DNA from: Deltaproteobacteria bacterium | GTDB lineage: Bacteria; Myxococcota_A; UBA9160; UBA4427 | Direction of reading: 5' to 3' | Length of the DNA: 64,000 nt | NCBI GenBank assembly: GCA_029261855.1 | Contig: JAJDAN010000021.1 | Span: 257,923-321,922, forward strand | Part shown: one piece after another, positions 55,514-64,000 of the stretch | Numbering within the stretch: position 1 is the first letter of the stretch | Layout: each line of letters begins with the position of its first letter | Notes under the pieces: model-generated | Told to the model about the DNA's origin: nothing | Database searches by the model: none | Seen by the model: only the letters and a program-made list of their open reading frames with translations | Translations under genes and position numbers: made by a program

Positions 55514-56725
55514 TCAGCCGATGGTGTCGGCGATGGTGAAGATCGGCAGGTACATGGCGATCAGGATCGAGCCGATCGCGCCGCCCATGAAGACCATCAG
55601 CAGCGGCTCCATCATGGACGTGAGCGCCGCGACCGCCACATCGACTTCGTCGTCGTAGAAGTCGGCGATCTTGTTGAGCATCACCTCCATGTTGCCGGTC
55701 TCTTCACCGACGGAGATCATCTGCACCATCATGCCGGGGAAGACCTTCGATTCCTGCAGGGGCTCCGCGATCGTCTTGCCCTCGGAGATCGAAGCTCGGG
55801 TTTCCTGCAGCTCCTCCTCGATGATCATGTTTCCCGCCGTCTTCGCGACGATGTCGAGGGCATCGAGGATCGGCACACCGGAAGCGATCATCGTTCCCAG
55901 CGTCCGGGTGAAGCGCGCCACGGCCACCTTCTTGATGATGTTGCCGAAGAGTGGCAGATAGAGCTTGATCCGATCGGCCTGGTAGCGATACGCCTCACTC
56001 CGAGCCCGCGCTTGGGAATGCGAGATGACGATCGCCGTGATGATCGCGATGCAGTACAGGACGTTGGCCTGCATCCAGTCGGACAGGGAGATCACCATCT
56101 GGGTCGGGCCGGGCAAGGTGCCGCCGAAGTCCGCGAACATGTTGGCGAAGACCGGGATCACCTTGACCAGCAGCAAGACGACGACGCCGATGGCGATCGT
56201 ACTCACCGTGACCGGATAGACCATCGCGCCCTTGAACTGGCGCGCGAGCTTGTCTGCCTTCTCGAGCTGAATGGCCAGGCGGTTGAGGATCGTGTCGAGA
56301 ATACCGCCGACCTCGCCTGCCGCGACCAGGTTGACGTAGAGATCGTCGAAGATCTTCGGGTGCTTGCCCAGGGACTCGGCGAAGGTCGAGCCGGACTCGA
56401 CATCGTTCCGCACCTCGCGGATGACCCGCGCCAGGGTGGGATTTTCGGTCTGGTCCCCGAGGATCTGCAGGCACTGCACCAGGGGCAGACCGGCGTCGAT
56501 CATCACGGCGAACTGACGCGTGAAGATCACGAGGTCCTTGGTCTTCGCCTTCTTCTGCAGGAAGGTGAAGATCTCCTCCACGTCCTTCGGCTTCAGCTTG
56601 ACCTTGGTGGGCAGGATGCCCTGGGAACGCAGCTGCGCCGTGACGGCCGCCTCGTTCCCAGCCTCGAGGGCGCCCTTCTTCTTGGCGCCATCCCGCGTTC
56701 TGCCGGTCCAGTTGTAGATGGGCAT
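55514..56725 (-). CDS. pilC: Type IV pilus inner-membrane platform PilC
   Basis: 'YNWTGRTRDGAKKKGALEA', 'FTRQFAVMIDAGLPLVQCLQIL', T2SSF domains. Confidence 0.97.
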   Translation of the reverse strand: MPIYNWTGRTRDGAKKKGALEAGNEAAVTAQLRSQGILPTKVKLKPKDVEEIFTFLQKKAKTKDLVIFTRQFAVMIDAGLPLVQCLQILGDQTENPTLARVIREVRNDVESGSTFAESLGKHPKIFDDLYVNLVAAGEVGGILDTILNRLAIQLEKADKLARQFKGAMVYPVTVSTIAIGVVVLLLVKVIPVFANMFADFGGTLPGPTQMVISLSDWMQANVLYCIAIITAIVISHSQARARSEAYRYQADRIKLYLPLFGNIIKKVAVARFTRTLGTMIASGVPILDALDIVAKTAGNMIIEEELQETRASISEGKTIAEPLQESKVFPGMMVQMISVGEETGNMEVMLNKIADFYDDEVDVAVAALTSMMEPLLMVFMGGAIGSILIAMYLPIFTIADTIG

Positions 56726-56737
56726 GTTGGTCCCCTC

Positions 56738-57820
56738 TTACGACGCCGTGGCCCGCGGGCCCTGCGTGATCAGTGTCTTCAGCTCGTCGACGTCGGGGCT
56801 GCGTCCCATCGCGTCGTCGAGACTTACGAGTCGTCGTTGGACCAGGCCCGCCAGGGACTGGTTCATGGTCTGCATGCCGAACTTCGACTGACCCACCTGC
56901 ATCGACGAATAGAGCTGGTGGATCTTGTCCTCGCGAATCAGATTGCGGATCGCCTGGTTCGGCACCATGCACTCGATCGAGAGCACGCGGCCGGGCCCGT
57001 TGGCCCGCGGCATCAGCGCCTGGCACATCACCCCTTCGAGCACGAAGGAAAGCTGCTGTCGGATCTGCGACTGCTGATACGGCGGGAATACGTCGACGAT
57101 GCGGTTGATGGTCTGGACGGCGGAGTTGGTATGGAGCGTTGCGAACGCGAGGTGGCCGGTCTCGGCGACGGTCAACGCCGCCTCGATGGTCTCGAGGTCG
57201 CGGAGCTCGCCAATGAGCACGATGTCCGGGTCCTGGCGCAGGATGTACTTGAGCGCCGCCTTGAAGTTGTTGGTGTCCGCGCCGACCTCGCGCTGGTTCA
57301 CCACGCAGCCCTTGTGGGGGTGCAGGTACTCGATGGGGTCCTCGATCGTGACGATGTGCTCGTTGCGATCCGTGTTGATCCGGTCGATGATCGACGCCAG
57401 GGTCGTGGACTTGCCGGACCCGGTCGGTCCCGTAACGAGGATCAGACCGCGCGGCTTGCGAGAGAGCTCGGTCACCACCGGGGGCAGGTTCAGCTCTTCG
57501 AAGGTCAGGATCTTGAAGGGGATCGCCCGGAAGGCGCCTGCCACGTTCCCTCGTTGCACGAAGATGTTGCCCCGGAAGCGGGACAGCTTCTGCACGCTGA
57601 ACGAGAGATCGAGCTCGTTGGTTTCCTCGAAGCGGTGCTTCTGTGCGTCCGTCAGCACCGAATAGCAGAGCTGCTTCGTCTCCTGGGGCGACATCGGCGG
57701 CATCTTGAGCGGATGCAGCTTGCCGTCGATCCGGAGCTGGGGCGCCGTGCCCGTGGTGATGTGAAGGTCGCTCGCGCCCTTCTCGATCATCGCCTTGAGC
57801 AACTGGTGCATGTTGGCCAT
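56738..57820 (-). CDS. pilT: Type IV pilus retraction ATPase PilT
   Basis: 'GASDLHITTGTAPQLRIDGKL', 'LVTGPTGSGKSTTLASIIDRIN', 'AFATLHTNSAVQTINRI'. Confidence 0.98.
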   Translation of the reverse strand: MANMHQLLKAMIEKGASDLHITTGTAPQLRIDGKLHPLKMPPMSPQETKQLCYSVLTDAQKHRFEETNELDLSFSVQKLSRFRGNIFVQRGNVAGAFRAIPFKILTFEELNLPPVVTELSRKPRGLILVTGPTGSGKSTTLASIIDRINTDRNEHIVTIEDPIEYLHPHKGCVVNQREVGADTNNFKAALKYILRQDPDIVLIGELRDLETIEAALTVAETGHLAFATLHTNSAVQTINRIVDVFPPYQQSQIRQQLSFVLEGVMCQALMPRANGPGRVLSIECMVPNQAIRNLIREDKIHQLYSSMQVGQSKFGMQTMNQSLAGLVQRRLVSLDDAMGRSPDVDELKTLITQGPRATAS

Positions 57821-57840
57821 GGAACTGCTTCTCCGCCGCT

Positions 57841-59583
<1,743 letters not shown>

Positions 59584-59656
59584 AGCCGGCCGGCCCGAGG
59601 GCAGAAAAGCCTCGTAATCTCGACCAGATATCGGCCTGCCGCTGGGGGATCTTTAC

Positions 59657-59695
59657 CCGGGCGCCGGCACATCACGGGTGCGCAACGGCGCCCGG
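59657..59695. terminator. Hairpin CCGGGCGCCG-N19-CGGCGCCCGG between pilB and the flippase-like gene
   Basis: 10-bp perfect inverted repeat. Confidence 0.4.
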
Positions 59696-59719
59696 CAGGG
59701 CGCCGGGGCTGCTGGCGAA

Positions 59720-60865
59720 TCAGTCGCGCGGGGCTGCCACAAGGGTCTCGGGCACGCGCGCACCGCGGGTGAGATCGGAGAGGCTGGTTCCCCCCGCGCG
59801 CATCACGACGAGGCCTGCGGCGGTCAGCGTGACCCAGAATACGAACCAGACCAGCAGGCCCAGGGCGAGCGCCGTCGCCGACGGCACGCCGAACTGCTCG
59901 AGCACGGTCTTGAAGGCCAGCTGGTAGGTGCCGAAGAAACCGGGCGCCGAGGGAATCGCCACGGCCACGCCCACGGCGCCCAGGGCGATGTACGAGACGA
60001 CGATCATCCGGGTCATCGACCCCAGATCGATCCCGAATGCCAGAAAGCCGGCGAGCATCGGCAGCATCGAGAAGAGGATCCAGATCATCGCCGAGTGGAA
60101 CGCGATCCAGAAGAGGTGACGTCCGCCACTGAGGGCACCCAGCCCCTGGATGAAGTTCCGGAGCAGTCTGCCGACGAGCACCGAGATACGGTCCGGAAAG
60201 GGCCGCAAGAACCAGCCCGTCAGGCGGATCATCGTCTCGGGCGCGACGCGCAACAGGATCAGCCCGACCAGGGGGACCAGGGCTGCGGGCAGCAACAGGA
60301 TCGCGCCCCGCGAGAGGAACTGGCTCTCCGCCTGCCCCGCGCCCGCGAACGAGAGCGCACCAAATGCCAGCAGAACGACGGCAACGACATCGATCACGCG
60401 CTCGAGTACGACCGTCCCGAACAGCGCGGAAGCACTGACCCCGCTCTCCTTCGCGACGTACCAGGCGCGAACGACCTCACCGATGCGGAGCGGAACGAGG
60501 TTGTTGACCATGAAGCCGATCACGACGCCCCGCGCCAGCAGGCTGCGATCGACGGGAGCGATGGGATTCGTCAGATGACGCCAGCGAAGTCCGCGGAAGT
60601 AGACGGCGCCGAGATACGCGGGGATCGAGATGGCCAGCAGCACAGGCAGGTTGGCGTCGGCCATGGCGCGACCCACTTCACCGAGCGGAATCCCGCGCAC
60701 CGCGAACGCGAAGGCCACCACGGTGATCGCGAGACCGACCAGTACGCGCCAGTCGCGCCAGGCCGGGGTTCGACGGCGCGCCGGATCCGTCGCGCCCGGA
60801 GCAGCCCCGAGCACCACCTCCTCGACCAGGTCGGGGCGGTCTCGTGAATTCGGCGGCGGGCTCAC
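59720..60865 (-). CDS. Flippase-like / lysylphosphatidylglycerol synthase-TM family protein
   Basis: 'YFRGLRWRHLTNPIAPVDRSLLARGVVIGFMVNNLVPLRIGEVVRAWYVAKESGVSASALFGTVVLERVIDV'. Confidence 0.88.
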   Translation of the reverse strand: MSPPPNSRDRPDLVEEVVLGAAPGATDPARRRTPAWRDWRVLVGLAITVVAFAFAVRGIPLGEVGRAMADANLPVLLAISIPAYLGAVYFRGLRWRHLTNPIAPVDRSLLARGVVIGFMVNNLVPLRIGEVVRAWYVAKESGVSASALFGTVVLERVIDVVAVVLLAFGALSFAGAGQAESQFLSRGAILLLPAALVPLVGLILLRVAPETMIRLTGWFLRPFPDRISVLVGRLLRNFIQGLGALSGGRHLFWIAFHSAMIWILFSMLPMLAGFLAFGIDLGSMTRMIVVSYIALGAVGVAVAIPSAPGFFGTYQLAFKTVLEQFGVPSATALALGLLVWFVFWVTLTAAGLVVMRAGGTSLSDLTRGARVPETLVAAPRD

Positions 60866-61812
60866 TGGGATCCGAGCCAGCGCCGGGCCTCGGCCACGTC
60901 TCGCTGGATCTGCTCCTTGAGGGCGTCAGGCCCGTCGAACTTCTTCTCCGCCCGCAGTCGCCGTTCGAAGCTGAGATCGATGCAGCGTCCGTAGACGTCA
61001 CCCTCGAAATCGATCAGATGCGCCTCGGCGACGAAGCCCATGCCGTCTCCGAAGGTGGGGCGCATGCCGACGTTGGTGACCGTCGGGACCTCGCTGCCCC
61101 GACTCGGGTCCCCTTCGTCGACGAATCGGGTCCAGCCCGCATAGACGCCGGCCTCAGGCAGCACCTCGTTCTGGGGTGCGAGGTTCGCTGTCGGGAAGCC
61201 GAGAGTGCGGCCCCGCCGCTGGCCTGCCACCACCGTGCCCCGAACCCGGAAAGGACGGCCCAGGAGTCGGCCGGCTTCGACCACCTCGCCCTGCCCCACC
61301 AGCTCGCGGATCCGCGTCGAGTTGACGTCCCGGCCGTCGATGGTCACTTCGGGGAAGATCGTCACGGAGAAGCCGAGTCGCGGACCCGTTTCGGTCAGCA
61401 GCCGCATCGAGCCTTCCCGGTCGCGTCCAAAGTGGAAGTCGTAGCCCACGTAGACTTCCATCGGTCGGATCCGACGGTGGATGTACTCCCCGACGAAGGT
61501 CTTCGGTTCGAGCTCGGCGAACTCGCGGTCGAAGGGCTCGACGATGACCACGTCGATGCCCATCTCCTCGAGCAACTCGAGCTTCTGGTCCAGCGTCGTC
61601 AGCAGGCGCGGCGCGCTGTCGGGCTGCAGCACCTTTCGCGGATGCGGCTCGAAGGTGAAGACCACGGCTTCGCCGCCCAGATCCCGCGCCCGACCGAGGA
61701 CGGTCTTCATGATCGCCCGGTGTCCGACGTGCAAGCCGTCGAAGTTTCCGATGGTGAGAACGGGTCGGCGCAGCTCGCGTTTGAGCGCGGCGGTTCCGTG
61801 AACGGCTTCCAA
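60862..61812 (-). CDS. ribF: Bifunctional riboflavin kinase/FAD synthetase
   Basis: 'LTIGNFDGLHVGHRAIM', 'VGYDFHFGRDREGSM', 'GRTLGFPTANL', 'GVYAGW'. Confidence 0.97.
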   Translation of the reverse strand: MEAVHGTAALKRELRRPVLTIGNFDGLHVGHRAIMKTVLGRARDLGGEAVVFTFEPHPRKVLQPDSAPRLLTTLDQKLELLEEMGIDVVIVEPFDREFAELEPKTFVGEYIHRRIRPMEVYVGYDFHFGRDREGSMRLLTETGPRLGFSVTIFPEVTIDGRDVNSTRIRELVGQGEVVEAGRLLGRPFRVRGTVVAGQRRGRTLGFPTANLAPQNEVLPEAGVYAGWTRFVDEGDPSRGSEVPTVTNVGMRPTFGDGMGFVAEAHLIDFEGDVYGRCIDLSFERRLRAEKKFDGPDALKEQIQRDVAEARRWLGSQ

Positions 61813-61844
61813 AAGTGGAGACTCCCCCGTGCTAAGCTGCGCGC

Positions 61845-62930
61845 GTGCGCATCCTCACGCGCTACCTGGTCGCACGCTTCCTCGGCTTCTTCGCCGCCTT
61901 CTTCATCGTCTCGACCGTTACGATCGCCATCGTCGAGATGATGCTCAACCTCGGTGACATGTTGCGGGGTGACGGCGGACTGTCCGACATCTCCAGCTAC
62001 CTGCTTCTCCGCCTGCCCGCCTATTACCTGCGCGACCTCGTGCCCATCGTCGGCTTCGCTGCCGCCTTCTTCACGTTGGGAACCGCGGGTCGCTGGCTCG
62101 AGCTGCTGGCCGCCAAGGCCGGCGGTCTCTCGCCCCAACGCATGTCGGCCCCCCTGCTCGTCACGGCCCTGTTCCTGACGGTCGTCACCTTCTTCCTCAA
62201 CGAGACCTGGGTGCTCGATGCCAGCCGCCGCTGGGATCAACGCGACGAACTCAGCAACCCCATCCGCTTTCGAGAGGGCTCGTTCTGGTACCAGCGCGGA
62301 CGCACGATATACAACATCGCCGACGCTGACCGAGCCACGAACACCCTGCGGGGAGTGCGCATCTTCGAGCTCGACGAGCGCGGCCGCCTGATGCGGAGCA
62401 TCGAGGCGCCCACCGCCACCCTCGACGCGTCCGACCACTTCGTCTTCCAGGCGCCGCGAGTCCGCCGCTTCGACCCCGTCGACCGCGCCCGCGCGCCCGA
62501 CATCGAGGACCACCTCGAGGCCGCGTCCCTGTCGCTGCAGGACGAGAGCGGTGGAGCGCTCATGAACGCGGACCTGTCCACACTCTCGGTCCGCGAGCTG
62601 TCCCAGGTGATCGGCCAGCAGGCGGCCGCGGGCGAGCCCGCAGCGAGGCCGCGCGCTCTCCTGAGCGCGCGACTCGCCGAGCCCTGGGTGGTCCTGCTCT
62701 TCGTGCTCGTCGCCGTTCCGTTCGGTGTCCGCGCTGAACGCGGCGGTAGCCAGGGAATGACCGTCGGCGCGCTGTACGGGATGGCTGGGGTCACCGCCTT
62801 CTTCGCGCTGCGCAGCCTCGTCGGCACCCTGACGAGCAGCGGCCTGCTCCCTCCGGTGCCGGGCCCCTGGGTGCTTCTCGCCGTCTTCGGCGCGGCCGGC
62901 ACCTGGCGCTACGCGAGGATGCCCTCTTAG
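61845..62930 (+). CDS. LptF/LptG-family permease
   Basis: 'MRILTRYLVARFLGFFAAFFIVSTVTIAIVEMMLNLGDML', 'LGTAGRWLELLAAKAGGLSPQRM'. Confidence 0.88.
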   Translation: MRILTRYLVARFLGFFAAFFIVSTVTIAIVEMMLNLGDMLRGDGGLSDISSYLLLRLPAYYLRDLVPIVGFAAAFFTLGTAGRWLELLAAKAGGLSPQRMSAPLLVTALFLTVVTFFLNETWVLDASRRWDQRDELSNPIRFREGSFWYQRGRTIYNIADADRATNTLRGVRIFELDERGRLMRSIEAPTATLDASDHFVFQAPRVRRFDPVDRARAPDIEDHLEAASLSLQDESGGALMNADLSTLSVRELSQVIGQQAAAGEPAARPRALLSARLAEPWVVLLFVLVAVPFGVRAERGGSQGMTVGALYGMAGVTAFFALRSLVGTLTSSGLLPPVPGPWVLLAVFGAAGTWRYARMPS

Positions 62931-63026
62931 GACGGTACTCGTTCGGATGTAGGCTTGGGTGTAACCCTCGAGTCGGCATCGACATCGATTGCTTCGACCT
63001 GGCTCGAACAGTGGGAGCACCGCGCG

Positions 63027-64000
63027 ATGGCGCCCAGGAACCACAGGCTCGCGGTGGCGGAGGACTCGTGGACCCTTCGCCTCGGGGCGTTCCTGACCCT
63101 CTTCGGCATCCTGGCGGCTCACGCACTTCTCGAAACGGCACGGGACGCGCTGTTCCTCTCGAACATTCCCGCCGAGCGTCTGCCCTGGGTGTATCTGCTG
63201 ATCGCGGTCGTTGCCCTCGGGATCGCGAGGCTCTCGCATTCCGGTGCGGACAAGGGTCGCCACCGCGAGCGACTGACCGCCGTGCTGCTACTGGCCTCGC
63301 TCGTCACGCTCGCGTTCTGGTGGTGGACAGACCGCTCGGGTCCCTGGGTCTTCTACTCGCTCTACGTCTGGTCCGGGGTGATCTCGAGCATCATCGTCGT
63401 CAGCTTCTGGCTGCTGCTCGGCGAGCTGTTCACGATCACCGAGGCCAAGCGCTTCTATGCATCGATTGCCACGGGCGGATCCATCGGCGCCCTGGCGGGC
63501 TTCGGGCTCGCCACGGGACTGACCTTCTACATCGCCGCCGATTGGCTGCTGCTGGTATCCGCCTCCTTCTTTGCGGTGAGCGCCCTCGGCCCGGCCTTGC
63601 TGCTGCGCCCGTCTGGAACCACAGCGCCCACGACCGAGGCCGCGAAGCCGAGCGTCGCTCCGAGCGACTCCGACGCCGGCTCCAACAGCTTCTCGGCTGG
63701 CATCGCCGCGATCGCGTCTCATCCCTACGCGTGCCGTGTGGCCGTTCTCGTGGGACTGTCGACCCTGACGCTCACCTTCGCGGACTTCTTGTTCAAGAGC
63801 ACGATCGCGCACCAGGTCCCCGCAGACCGGCTCGGAACCTGGTTTGGCGGCATCTACCTCGCCCTCAACCTGGGCTCGTTGGGGATGCTCGTATTCGGCG
63901 TCACGCCGCTCATCCGTCGCCTCGGCATCCATCGGTCCCTCGCCGTACTGCCCGCTGCGATGGGGTTGGCGGCGGTCGGTTTGCTCGTCGGTGGCGCCCT
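63027..64000 (+). CDS. Multi-TM transporter, NTP/NDP translocase-like (3' truncated by window edge)
   Basis: My translation from ATG 63027 is open to the edge: 'LFGILAAHALLETARDALFLSNIPAERLPWVYLLIA...VVSFWLLLGELFTITEAKRFYASIATGGSIGALAG'; absent from the ORF track because it has no stop in the window. Confidence 0.7.
   Translation, partial: MAPRNHRLAVAEDSWTLRLGAFLTLFGILAAHALLETARDALFLSNIPAERLPWVYLLIAVVALGIARLSHSGADKGRHRERLTAVLLLASLVTLAFWWWTDRSGPWVFYSLYVWSGVISSIIVVSFWLLLGELFTITEAKRFYASIATGGSIGALAGFGLATGLTFYIAADWLLLVSASFFAVSALGPALLLRPSGTTAPTTEAAKPSVAPSDSDAGSNSFSAGIAAIASHPYACRVAVLVGLSTLTLTFADFLFKSTIAHQVPADRLGTWFGGIYLALNLGSLGMLVFGVTPLIRRLGIHRSLAVLPAAMGLAAVGLLVGGA

Overview
High-GC bacterial chromosome segment, 64 kb. 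The gene repertoire (type IV pilus cluster, roadblock/TPR proteins, PEP-CTERM protein, GC-rich codon bias) suggests a Myxococcota or deltaproteobacterial-type lineage; this assignment is inference only. About 0-18.8 kb holds metabolic and accessory genes: pyruvate kinase, a SLOG-like protein, an alpha/beta hydrolase divergent from a LysR regulator, a decapeptide-repeat secreted protein, a universal stress protein, an MMPL/RND transporter with a lipoprotein-sorting protein, a molybdopterin oxidoreductase, a P450, a DsbB-like protein, an SDR, a DapB-like dehydrogenase, a GFA/HxlR divergent pair and an amidohydrolase. About 18.8-22.5 kb is a compositionally distinct block of four orphan genes. 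It ends at a tRNA-Gly(CCC). A tyrosine recombinase follows, then a degenerate second tRNA copy, giving a 61-bp imperfect direct repeat with exactly 1400 bp period. About 24.6-40 kb is a long minus-strand block: ExeA-like ATPase, giant acidic TPR protein, lipoate ligase, aroQ, roadblock protein, TPR protein, aroB, aroK, pilQPONM and an XRE regulator, with several 4-bp gene overlaps. About 40.2-59.6 kb is a second type IV pilus block: sigma-54 response regulator, two Ig-like proteins, minor pilins, pilY1, a histidine kinase, pilR, pilS, pilC, pilT and pilB. It contains two sigma-54 (-24/-12) promoters directly upstream of the minor-pilin genes and of pilY1. The window closes with a flippase-like gene, ribF, an LptF/G permease and a truncated nucleotide-translocase-like gene. 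No rRNA, CRISPR array or IS element was found. All assignments come from reading the sequence; no database search was run.
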